From Cichorium intybus (Eukaryota; Streptophyta; Magnoliopsida; Asterales; Asteraceae), in contig CM042015.1 of NCBI GenBank assembly GCA_023525715.1, forward strand, positions 89,576,250-89,640,249: a DNA stretch of 64,000 bases. The letters are read 5' to 3'. The notes under the pieces are model-generated. The model had not been told where the DNA came from, made no database searches, and worked only from the letters and a program-made list of their open reading frames with translations. A program made the position numbers and the translations under genes. Shown in pieces: positions 47,760 to 61,200 of the stretch. Numbering within the stretch: the first letter of the stretch is position 1; each line of letters begins with the position of its first letter.

Positions 47760-48200
47760 ATTTTGGATATTCCAATCATTTTTATGGATCGAGTATCAGC
47801 CCATCATAAAAAATATCGTGGAGCAATATAAAACAAATAAAGTTATGCTAATCACTCAAATGTGTTTCACTATCAAGATAAATGTTAAAGCTGTAAATTG
47901 AAGTCAACTTTGATATGTTTACTTCAACACAACTCCAAGGTGAAGTATGACCTCACTATACTATACTAAAGGGGAAAACACTTAATTAGTGAGACAATTT
48001 CGTTGCTTTTAACTTGTGAGCCTTTAAGGAAAAGATTGATGACGCAACCTGGTTCATGATAAATATATCTTCAAGATATTACCGATCGGTGAGAAAAAAC
48101 GGATGCATTAATAAGCCATTGAGCATGGGTATCTAGCTTATATATGTATTGTTAGTGCAATCTTGTTCTATTTGGGCCATGTGGAACAAGATTGCACGAA
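47760..48200. other. No recognisable gene
   Basis: AT-rich spacer between the F-box fragment and the 48.2-kb repeat. Confidence 0.35.
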
Positions 48201-48895
48201 CAAGACATATATAAGCTACTAGTGTGGGGATGGCATATAAGCCCAAGATATCAATGCTTCGTGTTAGGTCACATTCGTGTTTCAAAAGTTCGTTCAAGTG
48301 TACTTACGTATAAAGGATAATTATATTTCAAAAAAGAAGCATTAAATTCATAGCTTTATAAGTTAGGTTAATTAAGGCATACTTCTCTAAATTACTTGTT
48401 AGGTTTATATAAGTCACAGACTCCTGGTAAAGAATCACTTGTGTTTTTGTTTTGATTTTCATTGTGCTTCATATTCAATGCAACTCGAGTAGTACACCAA
48501 GAGTAATACCATAAATAATGAATAATGCCTCCAACATCTTATGTTATATATGTACATGTAGCTATGTGAGTTACACTATCTAGTAGTCTTACATATAGCG
48601 TACTTAGCACAGAAGAAATGTATACGCACATTGGATACATGAGTACAAAAATGCCAACATATCCAATATACACACATCAACCAACACAAACATGCTACAA
48701 TAAATGAGGAAAAATATAAGACAAACAACACAATAAAAACATGTGTGTATTTTAACAAATTTATTTGAACTACCATTTTAAACAATCGTGTTTGAATTCG
48801 AGATGATTCAAAATGTTCTACATTCACCTAAATAGCAATAATATGTGTTTTTTGTTAGTTTATAACCGAGTAGCATGCACATGTATACACGTAGC
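48200..48895. repeat. Duplicon-associated repeat, copy 3
   Basis: It aligns with 25688-26395 throughout and with 9215-9737 over its right part. Non-coding. Confidence 0.85.
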
Positions 48896-49227
48896 ACCAA
48901 ACAAAGATCAATTTAAATCACGTCCCATGCAACATAAAAGATATGTCAACATCAACCAACACCTATGCATTACAATTAATAAGGAAAACCACAATAACCA
49001 TCATAATCTGAGAAGCTTAAGATAAAAACACAGTGATACGAATAAAAAGGGTGCGGCAAATAACTATGACTATGACACACCTTATACATGGTACAAAAAC
49101 AGAAAATGTTAACAAACAAACTCGATATACACACGTTTTAGAAATTTCTGATAATTTCCAACACATCATTGCCTACTAAAACCATCAATACAAATGACTA
49201 TGGCTTTTTTTGGAGCTATTTGTGTTG
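48896..49227. other. No recognisable gene
   Basis: AT-rich spacer within duplicon E. No repeat partner or coding frame is supported. Confidence 0.35.
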
Positions 49228-49455
49228 GACCTGACAATGAATCATCAAAATGAGTAGGTCCGCTTGATTCTTAATCATACCAATGTTTTTTGAGAAGAAT
49301 CCAAGCTCTGCTTTATCTGCGCTTTGCCTACGGTTCTTTTTTTTTTTCTCGTCTTTTTCTCATTTTAAATTCATTATCTTTAAGGGTTTTACATGACCAA
49401 CTTTTACCGACAATCTTTGTGGGTGCAAATCCATGTTTCTAGTTGTCTATGGTAT
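49228..49455. repeat. Duplicon repeat shared with 28198-28425
   Basis: It is collinear with the D-side copy except that 49232-49278 is inverted relative to 28201-28247. Here it lies about 1 kb from the F-box 3' end, whereas in D it directly abuts exon 2. Confidence 0.85.
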
Positions 49456-49499
49456 ACCTGTTTTAAAAAAAATAATAATAATTTGGGGTCATCACAAGA

Positions 49500-50215
49500 T
49501 AATTAGTAAAGATGGTAATTATGGACACGAGATGAATCCGATATAAAAATAAACGGGTTTTAGTAAGAGAATTTAACATATTTAATTAAACAAGTTGATA
49601 TGATACGACACGAAAATTAAATGGGTTGGGTTAGGGTCAGGATCCAAACTTTTAACTTGAAAATGACCCATTTACTTATACGCAAATTCTAATTCTTTAG
49701 GTGAATTGGATACGCCTAAAATCAAAATCAAATGTAAAAGAAAATATTAGGTTGATTTGTTTTGTAATATGGAAGTAAGTAATTAGCCGTTGTGTTGTGA
49801 CTCTTATTTTCAATTGTTCATATTTTTATTATTATCTCATACACCACAATTGCACTAGATCACTTCCTCTTCACTACAATTTCGCTTTTGTAAACTTATT
49901 GTGAATTTCGCCAATCCAACTCCCAGATTACTATTCCTTCCAGTTTTTCATGCTTTTTTTTCACCTCCTCAACTCCTACTTTTCCAACCTATTTGATGTT
50001 TCAATCTAGAGTGACACAACACATTTACAAAATCAAAACCGTAAACCTGCCAATCCGACACGAAAATAAACGGGTTGACACAACACGACACAATAATTGA
50101 ATGGGCTGAGTTAGGGTCGAGGTATCTCAACACGTTTAAATTTCAACCCGACACAAACACGACAAGACACGACACGATTGTCAGACCTAATAATTAGAGA
50201 AACTAACTGAGGTGC
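49500..50215. repeat. Duplicon sequence, empty site for the SINE and hAT-like insertions of copy C
   Basis: 49780-50215 aligns with 18660-19256. It lacks the SINE (site near 50034) and continues uninterrupted through GTAGCAAGTCAAAG (50235), where copy C has the 952-bp hAT-like element. ACGACACGA-rich patches at 49510-49680 and 50050-50190 look like relics of another non-autonomous element. Confidence 0.75.
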
Positions 50216-50545
50216 TGTCAAGAAGCAGCTTATGTAGCAAGTCAAAGACTATTAATCCAGATTAGGTTTCACGATTACAAGAAGATATAAACTCCTACAT
50301 ATGCCCTTTTACACACATCACAACTTCACAAATGTCAAACAAAAACATCAAGAGTCTCAAACCTCAAAGAGTATATATAATAACCACACCACTTATGTTA
50401 TTCATCGAGACAAAAAAAAATATCAATTAAACCTTACAGAAACAAATAAAAAAGAGTTTTAAATATTCATGATGATGAAAATGCCTAAACATGAATTCAA
50501 AGCATCACCAATTTGAATCACTATCAGATCAATAAGAGGCAGTGG
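50216..50545. repeat. Displaced ancestral 3' end of F-box gene E
   Basis: It matches the 3' flank and last coding bases of gene A (ATTCAAAGCATCACCAAT, TTGAATCACTATCAGATCAA). In this copy the segment is separated from exon 2 by about 2.7 kb of inserted DNA and no longer ends the gene. Confidence 0.75.
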
Positions 50546-51149
50546 AAACTTAGAAACTTGAAACAGTAGTGGCACCATAATTTTGTTTTATTCTAGGGTT
50601 TAGATAGAGCTCAAAATCGGTTTGGAAAGATGTTATATCTTGTGTTTTCTGTTAACTTGGAAAGGGAATCAAAACAACAAGAGTTACATGCAGGAAAGGG
50701 AATAAGAACAATATGTGTGCTTCTTTAATTACATATCTTTTGGTATGTTGGGTTAATCTAGGAGTAACACGTTTGGTTTGGCTTCATCAAAGATGCACGT
50801 GTTTTTTTATTTGACTATCAAGGCCATGATGGCCATCTTTCCTTTATTTTAGCTTAATGGATAGTTGTTCCTTATTTTTAGCATTTAGAATAGATAAATA
50901 TGAGTCTTTTGTAGTCGTTATCTGATGAGAAGAAATACGAAAGAAAATTGCCCCATATCCTCTCCTTTTAACTCTGTTTTTCTCTTTTGTATCTCTATTT
51001 TTGGAACAGGGCTGAACCAACACAATAGGTACTTCTATCTGCTGTGATCTGTGATGTGAAAATAGGAAAAATCACATATAATTACTTGTGTTTCAATAGG
51101 TGCACGGGCCACTATGGGAACTATAGGAACCATAGTGGTTCCTCCCGTG
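50546..51149. other. Insert of unknown type in the 3' end of gene E
   Basis: About 600 bp without homology to the other F-box copies. It lies between the displaced ancestral 3' end and the sequence adjoining the TIR element. Its right edge contains a near-palindrome (CACTATGGGAACTATAGG ... CCATAGTGG). No coding or known family is recognised. Confidence 0.4.
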
Positions 51150-51299
51150 ATCAGAGGCATAGTTATCGATAGCGAATAATAGCGACGAGCTACATATATG
51201 CTACGTAGCGATAGCGACCAGGGCCGGTCCTGGAGCATGGGCAACCTGGGCGACCGCCCAGGGCCTCGTCTAATCTCGGGGCCCCGACGAGGTACGGTC

Positions 51300-51434
<135 letters not shown>

Positions 51435-51482
51435 TTAGTATATGTATTATCTTTAGCAAAATAGATTAAAAGTTATTATAGA

Positions 51483-51565
51483 TCACATGGTAAAGGGGAT
51501 GGATATGGTGGCACAAGGGGCCCAGGTTCGAAACCTATTGTCTTCTTTTTTTGCGTTTTTTTTTT
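51483..51565 (+). mobile_element. SINE-like segment
   Basis: The B-box-like GGTTCGAAACC (about 51527-51537) is preceded by ACATGGTAAAGGGG and followed by a TCTTC/T-rich end. This resembles Au-type plant SINEs. No target duplication was found. Confidence 0.45.
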
Positions 51566-52436
51566 TTTTTTTGCCTTTTTTTGGGGTATCAGGGTTTGCG
51601 TTTTTTTGGGATATCAGGGTATGTAATCGCATCTGGCCTACCCAAAAAACCCAAACGTCTGAATTAAAACCCCACACAACCGATTGTCGATTATTTTTCA
51701 TCGTTTTTCATCATCGTCTACATCATCATCGTTCATACTTCATCATCATCGTTTCATCGATCGGTCAATTGACAATCATCTCGACAGACGACAATCATCA
51801 TCGTTAATCATCTCCGCTGTGGTATTATTAACAATCATCATTCATCTCGACAATCTCTAGTCTCGACAATTGCTGTTTCTCCGGCCCTAGTTTGACAATC
51901 TCGAGTCTCGACAATCGCCATGCATATCATCAGACTCAGTCACTCAGAGTGGTTCGATTATCAGGTATTGGAATTCTCTCCATCATCTTCGTTCTCCTCT
52001 TCATCGCATTCAAGGAAATTGGATTTGACGATTTGCTTCTTATTTACTGATGACTGATCCGAGTTCACTTGTTTTCATATGATTAATTGATTTGTTGTCT
52101 AGATCAGGGGAAATACATTGAATCATTGATGCTAATGTTTTGTTTTTATCTTTCATCACAGCCTCTGTTATTGGTATTGTTTAAGAAACGAAAATTTGGC
52201 TGATGCAGAAATCTTGAGAAGAGCATTACAGTCTCTGTTATTGAAGATTGAAGTGTAGATCGGTTGATTAGAGTTGCTGAAATCTTCAGAAGAGCATTAC
52301 ACTCACATTAAGATGCTGAAATCTAATTCTTCCTCTTGAAGGTAGTTTTCTTTCTCTTTTATTAACCTGCTACTAGTTTTAATTTATTAATAATCTGCTG
52401 ATTGCTATTAGGTATAGTTAATAAGTGAGCTTAAAA

Positions 52437-52679
52437 ATGTTTCCTAGAAAGCATTTGTCTGGTAGTCAAAAAAGAAAAAGAAAACAAATAATTGAACAAT
52501 CTATAGAACGACAAAAAGGATCAATGAACAAGTTTATAAAAAAATTAGGTTCTTCTAGTGCATCAAATGAGCAACAAACCGAACCAAATGAAGTCGGAAA
52601 TGATACATATTGGGCCTCAATTTTTTATTTCGCCCCGGGCCTCAAATCGGCTTGGAACGCCCTGATAGCGACGAAATAG
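52437..52679 (+). pseudogene. N-terminal piece of a hAT transposase (zinc-finger MYM/TTF type)
   Basis: It begins MFPRKHLSGSQKRKRKQ, then IEQSIERQKGSMNKF. This Lys/Arg-rich start is characteristic of the TTF-type hAT transposases annotated in plants as zinc finger MYM-type 1-like. A possible splice acceptor (CTATTAG) precedes it. The frame then runs into the element terminus, so the catalytic and dimerisation regions are deleted. Confidence 0.6.
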
Positions 52680-52922
52680 CACCCGTTATTTCATGTTAGC
52701 GACACCTTAGCGGAAAATCAAATATATATTTACCTAAACTAATATAGCAAGTATAATCTACAAATAAGTAAATTATATCATGAAATTAAGAAACTGTAGT
52801 TATTATCATCTAAAATTAAGTAAACAACACATGATAATACTAACACAATTACGTAACCAAGTTAAAGAGTGACAGTTTAAAATCAAATATAGACTAGAAA
52901 CAGTAAAGCAACATATAGAGAT

Positions 52923-52998
52923 CCAAAAACTGGTAATGGATATCGTGATTAATTAATTTACCAAAAACTGGTAATGGATATCGTGATTAATTAATTTA
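52923..52998. repeat. 38-bp tandem duplication
   Basis: Two exact copies of a 38-base unit beginning CCAAAAACTGGTAATGGA inside the TIR element. Confidence 0.95.
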
Positions 52999-53204
52999 GA
53001 GTAGAAACAGCAAATTGATACCCACAAACAAGTAATTGTGATCCAGAAGCAGCTAATCGTTGCCCAGAATAACAGACCTAGAATAATATGAGGCATGATC
53101 AATGAATGTTTAACGCCAAACCCTACTTCTCTATTTATACCAGGAAATAAAAAAATAAAAAAATAAAATAAAAAGTAATTCTCGATAATCACGCTATGTG
53201 GCCG

Positions 53205-54536
53205 CTAAGTTGAAGATAGTGCCTTATCTGCGTACACTATGTAGTGTGCTATAGCACCAGCTACAAACGCTAATGACAACACTGATTCAGAGGTAACATC
53301 AGGAAACTTAAAATTTGATGGAATAACAAAACCTTTAGCTTCCAAACGAGAGAGAACCTATCAACACAGCAATAAAAGTACCTTTAATAAAGATTAACAA
53401 ATACGAATGTGCATTTTATATTTATTTCAATACTCAATTCTCTATTCAGTAACTACTTACAAGTTTATCGAAGGACGAACAATGAAGTACTACAGAAGCT
53501 AATGATCATATGACTTTAATATAGATATAAGTTACAAAAGCAAAAGAAAATTTACCTTTGAACAGTGAGACCCAATTTCAAGCTCCTTGACATGGCGAAG
53601 GTTTAGTATTAATCCTTTAAGCATCTCTTCTTCTGCTTCTTTATGCATTGTGTCCCGAAGCAAAAACTTTTGATAATCTAAATAAACTTGGACTAAAGAA
53701 GAGACATTTACCAACAAAACCTTCCACAACAACAGACACCCTTCGATAGTTAATGATAAAATATTAGGAGCATTGATTTCGATGATACCCTCAAGATCAA
53801 ACGGATTCTCAGGATCATTGTATCCAGAGAGCACCAAGTTCTTAACACTCTTTGAAATAATATTGAACCGCCTGTAACCATAGCAATATCTCAACACCAA
53901 CGTTTCCAATAAAGGACTCCCGGATAATATATCTTCGAGCAAATCATCATCTATTTCCACATTAGACATACACAAATTCCTAAGATTTTTCCAGCTAATC
54001 GCCCGAGTTGGATTCAATATGCAGCCTTCTAATGTCATATCAGTAAAACAAGAGCTGATGAAAAAATTTTGATCTAATGGAAACACAGGTCCCATCACAC
54101 AATTCGAAAACTCAAACTTAAGCTCTTCAACGTTACAACTTACAGCATAACGAATCCAATTATTGAACTGCGACTCAAATCTATTATCATAATCGGTATA
54201 CTTATAACTGGTATAAACTTGGAATTTCTTGAGCTTCCGTTGGCGACATTGAGTTAGGGTTTTGTCAACGAATGAAACGAAATCGGACCTTACGTTAGGG
54301 CTTTTGAGATATTCATATTCGGATGAGTGTGTAAAAGTGAGAGTATGCACCCACATCCACAGATGTTTCCATCGCTTGGAGAGCGTACCTGTTCTAATGG
54401 CTTCTTCTGTGGAGGGTAAACGAGAGAGGATTTCAATAAGCAAGCAATCTGGCAACGCACTGACTCGATCTTCTTCCCCCTGGTCCACCAATTTTACTAA
54501 CTTCATCCGACTTTCTCCTTCTTCTGCTGTTTCCAT
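53205..54536 (-). CDS. F-box/LRR protein, gene E (two exons, transposon-derived C-terminus)
   Basis: Exon 1 is 54536-53556 and exon 2 is 53357-53205, with a 198-bp phase-0 intron (GTAAATTTTC...TGATAG; the acceptor differs from GGTAG in its sisters). The predicted protein is 377 aa. It starts METAEEGE; an in-frame Met lies six codons upstream. The F-box is at about residues 22-62, with LRR-like parts including LCMSNVEIDDDLLEDILSGS. Exon 2 reads VLSRLEAKGFVIPSNFKFPD, then passes the duplicated target site into the terminal repeat of the TIR element. This adds a hydrophobic tail that begins ESVLSLAFVAGAIAHYIVYA. It is otherwise intact and a likely SCF adaptor. Confidence 0.8.
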
Positions 54537-54877
54537 GGCGGCAACTGACCCCATGAAAAACTACACAGCAAAAATTAGGCGTAAACGAGAATATGAGATA
54601 TGCACAAGGTTATATGAAGTTTTGCTTTTGCCCCTGGACTCGAAAAATATACAATTTGGTCTATAAAACATTAAAAGTGAGATATATCTCCATAGTCGAA
54701 TCAAATTTTGAATTTTTGATGATAGATCGTTAGGCAAACATTAAAAGTTGAGAAAAAAATTAAAATTTTACACGTGACAGTTGTCCGGTCACATTTCTGT
54801 CCTATTTAATTTTTGTAACGGAGGATATGTAGACTATTTTTTTGTCCACGTTTCGTCTATTTTACTGATTATCTTGT
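54537..54877. promoter_or_regulatory. Conserved 5' flank of gene E
   Basis: Same block as upstream of A-D (GAAGTTTTGCTTTTG, AAAATATACAATTTGGTCTA), interrupted on its far side by the foldback element at about 54878. Confidence 0.5.
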
Positions 54878-56160
54878 AGGGAATCACTAAATAAACACCC
54901 TATTTTTACTTCATACACACATCTATTTAAAGTCAAATTCTTTTTATTGGTTGAACTGTATTGTTTTCCGAAAAAAAATAATGGATAATGACTCGTAAGG
55001 GTAACAATATTTTGCGTTTGTTCACATTTGGGTAATTTTTTTTTGTACACATATGACAAATGAACTTTTTTGGAGTGTTCACATATGACAATTATTACCG
55101 GTTGGTGTAGGTTACTGCTGACGTTGCATACACGTAGGATTATGTAATGATACAGAAGGGTAATGAATTATTTTGGTTTTGTTCACATTTGGGATTTTTT
55201 TTTTGTATACATATAACCAACGAATTTGTTCAAACTGTTCAAATGTTACCATTAATATACTTTAAAAAATGTATATATATACTTCTAAAAACATATAAAT
55301 ACGTATATATACACTTCTAAAAGCGTATTTTATACTTCTAAAAACATAAAAGTATCTATTTATACTATTAAAATATGTATTTATACTTCTAAAAGATATA
55401 TATTTATATTTCTAAAAATGTATTTTAGTTACATTTTTTTCACCCCTAGTATTTATACTTTTAAAACATATTTTTATATTTTAGAAGTATAAATACATGT
55501 TTTTTTATATTTTAAGAATTATAAATATGTATTTTTACGTTTTTAGAAGTATAAATACGTAATACATGTGTAAATACAGTTTATTACCTTTAGAAACATA
55601 TTTATATTCCTCAAATGTAAAAATATGTTTTAGAAGTATTAATACTAGAGATGAAAAAAATGGAACCAAAATACGTTTTAAAAAGTATAAATGTATTTTT
55701 AAAAAGTATAAATGTATTTTTAAAAGTATAGATACATTTTTTAAAGTATAAATACATATTTTTATATTTTTAGAAGTATACATACGTTTTTTTAAAGTAT
55801 AACAATGGTAACATTTGAACACTTTGAACAAGTTCGTTGGTCATATGTATACAAAAAAAAAAAAAATTACACAAATGTGAACAAAACAAATAGTTTATTA
55901 CCCTTCTGTGTCATCACATAATTCTGCGTGCATGCCACGTCAACAATAACCTACACCAACCGGCAATAATGGTCATATGTGAACACTCCAAAAAAGTTTG
56001 TTGGTCATGTGTGTACAAAAAAAAAGTTACCCAAATATGAACAAACGCAAAAGATGGTTACCCTTATAAGTCATTATCCCAAAAAATAAATATGATTGGT
56101 TAAAAATAGTTTGACTTTTATGTAGTATATAGGGTGTATATATAGTAGCACCCATCTTTT
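54878..56160. mobile_element. Foldback element with long inverted arms, about 1.28 kb
   Basis: Left-arm landmarks ATAATGACTCGTAAGGGTAAC (about 54984), TTGCGTTTGTTCACATTTGG and ACCGGTTGGTGTAGGTTA recur reverse-complemented at about 56058, 56025 and 55950. The axis is near 55530. Inside, TATACTTCTAAAA and TTTTAGAAGTATA motifs continue the palindrome. The paralogous flanks of B, C and D lack it. It is non-coding. The exact ends and target duplication are unresolved. Confidence 0.75.
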
Positions 56161-56720
56161 AACGGACTTGACAATTTTTGTCCAACGTAGCAAATGACTT
56201 TCTCATTATTGTCCCCAAAGGGTCATTATCTTAAACAAACCAATCAAAATTATAAAAGTGTGAATTAGCCCATTAATATACACATTAGTGGATACAATCA
56301 AATATGTAATCATTTGGGCAATTTTAGGTTGATTTTGTAGTCTCGTCATTACTGTGACAGCAACTGACCAATCTTTCCCCATGAGAAAATAAATAATGTC
56401 AAATTAAGAGGCCTTTCGGATTATTTAGTTTAAAAAACTTATGTTATTTTTATAAACTTGCTTGTTAGTTTATCTCGATTTATAACGCACTATTAATTTA
56501 TATTTTATACTGATAATTGTTTTCTAAAATCTGAAATTCTCGATATAAAATGATAATCGATCAGAAAATATATTCTTACAAGTTATTAACTGACTTCTTT
56601 TTTTTAACATATATCAATTTATATTCTTTTGTTTATAGTAATAGTAGATTAAAGTTTTAGCCCTATATTTAATAACAAATTATAGATTGTTATTTATAAT
56701 ATATTATAAGACCGTGTGTT
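56161..56720. repeat. Rest of the gene E 5' flank, with second F-box relic
   Basis: It resumes the duplicon at GACAATTTTTGTCCAACG. At about 56325-56400 it holds the sequence corresponding to the decayed second F-box 5' end (GGGCAATTTTAGGTTGATTT, then AGCAACTGACC). Non-coding. Confidence 0.6.
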
Positions 56721-57867
56721 ATAAATGTTTTTCTTCATGTTTGGTCCGACATGGCCAGTGAGCACTTTTGAGTATGCTGCGCCAGTCTTGGCAACCCTTG
56801 AAAAATGGAACCTTGTAATAGGCTGAACCTCGTTTTTTCTCTCTCTTCTTTTTTTCTCTATTTTGACCTTTGAAGTGTCTAATTTTAAAACAATTTTTTT
56901 TAACTTTTTACCTTCTTTAAATAATAATTAACCTCTATTTTTTCACAAATTTTCTTTACATTTCTCTTATTTTTTCTAATCTTATCTACAATGGATTCTC
57001 AAAATCCCTCAAATTTCACTATACCACCATTGGCATGTAACAAATCTCGCCTTAGATCAAACACACTTACTTTCGATAATCCTTTGTTTTTCTCGAATCT
57101 TCGCTACAACCATACATCCCACAAATGGATCCTGTTTTTTCACCGATTAACTTGACATTTGTCGAGTAGCCCCAAGTTCCATAATTTCCTCCAAATCCTT
57201 CATACTTTATGTGTGGAACCAACCAATACAACACATCTCAAGCATCACCCGAATTCGTGTCCAAAACATGGACGGAATCAGTGTTCGTAATCCAAACTGA
57301 ATTCGTGCCCGAAACTCAACCCAAAAAAGCTACAAAAGAAAAACAACTTATATGGTGTAAAGCCTATTTTCCAGGTATGAAATTAAAGTTTTAAGTAATT
57401 TTTGGGTTTTTTGTCCTTTGTGACGCATAGAATGGATTACGTGGCATGCGGATAGAGGACAAAACAAGCACACCCAAAATTCGTAGTAAGGGATAATAAG
57501 GTAAGTGACCAAATAGTTTTTCAAAGTGTGACATCCCAAAATTATATGAAGTAGGTATTTGATTGATCACATAGTTATCGATTAGGAGTGCTTCTCCTTC
57601 GTGACGCATAGAATGGTTTACATGTCATGAGGATAGAGGACAAAACAAGCACACCCAAAACTCGTAGTAAGGGATAATAAGGTAAGTGACCAAATAGCTT
57701 TTCAAACTGTGACATCCCAAAATTATATGAAATAGGTATTTGATTGATCACATAGATATCGATTACGAGTGCTTCTCCTTAAAATGTACCAGGAACCTTT
57801 GAAGATGGTAAAAATAACCGTGCAATTTTAAAAAGTTGTTAATGTTTAATTTTTTTAACATTGTTTT
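56720..57867. repeat. Duplicon block shared with 45890-46850
   Basis: Same order of landmarks as the 45.9-kb copy. It holds a decayed version of the MDSQNPSN reading frame (56991 on, frameshifted after about 33 codons) and a tandem duplication at 57420-57781. Confidence 0.8.
57420..57781. repeat. 181-bp tandem duplication
   Basis: Two copies start GTGACGCATAGAATGG at 57420 and 57601. The paralogous block at 46610-46790 has a single copy, so the duplication is specific to this duplicon. Confidence 0.9.
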
Positions 57868-58223
57868 ATGAAACACCCTCGCTTAAGTCTTTTCTTAAAA
57901 ACATCATTTTAACCCATGATTTATCTTCATTATTCAAAAATCATCCTTTGTAACACTTTAAATATTAAGATTATTCAAAATTTTTAATTTAAGTTCAAAT
58001 ATTGTTTTAAAACACATTGGGTTTTCTTAAGAAATTGTTTCAGAGTTTAAGTTGCGGAAAATCATCTGGTCCCACTTTAGATAAAACATATTGGTTTATA
58101 AAATAGCGAGGTTGTCACAATTCAAATACCATTACACAGCTTAAATGAAACCATACAACTCATGGCCTTCTAGAAATATCCAGATCCTCTAAAGTCATCA
58201 TAACTCCTTAACCTGAGTACACA
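57868..58223. repeat. Repeat shared with 30620-30975, interrupted by a gypsy LTR
   Basis: It matches the 30.6-kb copy up to GAGTACACA, where the LTR begins. The intact copy reads on as TCAAAATAAG. Confidence 0.75.
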
Positions 58224-61200
58224 TGTAACGACCCAAAAATCTTGAATTTATATTCAAAATAATGCTTTGAAAGTTTTAAAATCATGTAACGGGAAATATA
58301 GAAAATTTCCAAGAGTTTGGAGAAAATTGGTGAAAAAGGGTAAAATGGTCATTTGACATCAAAATGACTTTTAAGTAATAAAAATACGATTTTGGGATAA
58401 TATGTAATGATATAAACTTAAAAAGAAGAATATTGAGGTTTGGGACAGTTTTTGTAAAAGAATTGAACAAGAAGGGCCAAAGTGCCATTTCTTAAAACTA
58501 GAGGGCAATTTAGTCTTTTGCCATGTTTTGGACTTGGGTATAAAATATTTTAGTGTTTGGGGTAAAAATGAAAGAAGACAAAACTTAAAATGATATAAAA
58601 TGAATTTTGTGCCATTTTGGGACAAAATAAAACTATAGGGACTAAAGTGCCATTAAGGCAAAGTTTATAAGTATACAAAGCAGAAAATATCTGCATTTCC
58701 ATTCACAGTTACGGGAGAGTTCTTGAGAGTGATAAGAGATCGATTCTTGAAGGTCATGAGGAATTGGAAGAAACCCACTTGGAATTTGAAGAATTCCAAG
58801 CCTTTTAAGGTTAGTAAACTTGTTTTTAGCGATGTTTAACCCATTTCCCGTGAGCATGTTACTGTAGCTTCGAAAATTCAGTGGCTAGAGGAGGATTATC
58901 CTATGATTCCTAGCCTTAATTTGTGTCTTAATTATCATATAAACCTAGTTTACCCATTGAAAGTGTTAAAAATCAAGAAATGAAAATTTGAGCTCAAGAA
59001 CCCTAACTAACGGGTTTCTAAGAACAAGATGGTTATAATGGTTTTTGATAAGTCTAATATGTTATAATAGAAGTAATAAATCATTCCTAGTTGATAAATT
59101 TGAGTAATTTCAGATTTTGGGTAAAAATGTCAAAAATGGAAATTTTTGGAAGAAACTTGGAATCCATGATTCCATGGTTTAAAAACAAGTAAAAGTAGTT
59201 AGTTTATGTTTCTAATCACATCTTGATCATTATCCAACATATGGATAACTTAAAATCAAGTTTGGTGATTTCATATGCAATTGAACCCTAGAAATTTGAG
59301 TTTAAGATCAAAATGTTAATTTGACATAAAGAGTTGGTTAGAATGAGTCATAAATGATGTTTAAGTATGAAGAAACCATTAGAAGTGGTTTCCTAAAAGT
59401 TTCAATTAATAAAATGAAATCTTGAACAAAAACTGAAATTTGTCGGGTGGAATGGAATTGGTGATTCCATGAATGAAACCCATGGAAATGGTTAATGGAA
59501 ATCATGAATTGGAAATCAACAAAGTATGTTTTGGGTTGTAAAAACCTTAAATTAAATCATCCATTGGTTATATAAGTATATGGATAGAAAATGGACAAAA
59601 CAAGACTTTAAAATTTGAGTTGATATGCATATGAGCTTCCTTAGAGCTCTTGTGACATCCTATGGTCTTAATCATTAAGTCATGGACTAAATAAGACCTA
59701 ATAGAAGTGAAAACATGTTCTTAACATAATAAAGGGTCAATAGAACCTATGGTCAAAATTTGGTGAAGTTTGGAGTTAAAACGAGCCCGATACATGACTT
59801 TTAGTGCAAAAATCGAAGTTTGAAGGGTCTGGGAGAGTTACACGACCGTGTAACTATTATGGGTAAAGTTACACGGCCGTGTAACCCTCTGGTGAGGGGT
59901 AAAGAGCCTATTTTGCCCCTAGACATGTAGCCTTGGTCTCCAATTGATCCCATAAGTGTTATAGAGCATGAAAACATGAAAAATGAGTCTAAATTGTGTA
60001 TGTGAATTTCCAAGGGTATAATGGTCAATAAAATGTCATTTAAATGATAAGAAGAATAAGTAAAAAGGTGTGCTAAGGGATGAATATCACAAAAATATTG
60101 TGATACGAGTCTAGTGGAACATAACAAAGTAGTCCTTACATGTTAAAGTGTAACGTGTTATTAATAAAATGTGAATAAACGTTCTAGGTGCTTAAGAAGT
60201 AAAAGATCAAAAAACGAAAAGGACAAGGAAGGGTGTAGCCATAGTTAGACTTCTCTAACTAGTCAAGGTGAGTACATGCAGTATTTTTACCCATTCTGGG
60301 ATACATGGCAAGTAAGTATATTTAAGATTTCTTATAAAATTTCTATATGTGAAATATTATGCAAGAGTTTTATTTCTAACTTGTTTGTGAAAGTATAATG
60401 CTATAATTGAAGCTATGTTTTGAACTATAAGTCAAATTAAGTGAAAGTATATATTGGCTTATGAGCCAATTATGTGAAAGTATATTTCGATTACAAGTTA
60501 TATATGTTTTCAAATATGAATGGCATATAGCCACAAGATGATTAAGAAGTATGTTTTAGTTACAAACTGTATATGTTTTCAAGTATGAATGGCATATAGT
60601 CATAAGATGTTGGAAAGTATGATTTGGTATAAAGCTTAGAATGTTATAAAAACATATTTTACATATGTGATGAAAGTTATAAATTTGGCATCTAGCCATA
60701 AAGACAGAAAATAATGAAGTTTGGCACTTAGCCACAAGTTATATGTATGTAAGTAATGTTCAAGCAAGCAGAAAATGTTTTGTATGATTGGTAATTGTAG
60801 CAAGCAGCGTTAGTAAGGGAACTATGTTCCAACCTTCCCGGGTTAGGTAAGGGGTCTACTGGGGACAAGCCCCATCGCGAAGTAGATCGCCTCAGCACTT
60901 CTATGGTGAGGATTGATCCGTTCTTTATAGCCATAGAGACTTGGGGTATCACTTATAGTGATTAAAGCCCTAAGTATAAAAATCCAGCAAGCTTATAAAA
61001 CCAGTCAAAGAAAGTAAGAAAGATGTTATTTTTGTAAAGTATGTCATAAAAATGATTATTGAGAAGTAAAGAATTATAGTATGTTGCTATTATAAAGTTT
61101 TGAAAGAAGATATTTTTGTAAAACATGATATGTAATGATTTTGAAAAGTAATGAGCTATGGTATGATATTATTATAAAACTTTGAAAGATGTTTTATGTT

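Noticed and set aside
52953..53192. Minus-strand open frame with a hydrophobic translation resembling a membrane protein
   Set aside because: It crosses a 38-bp tandem duplication and AT-rich transposon interior. No start context or homologue is recognised.
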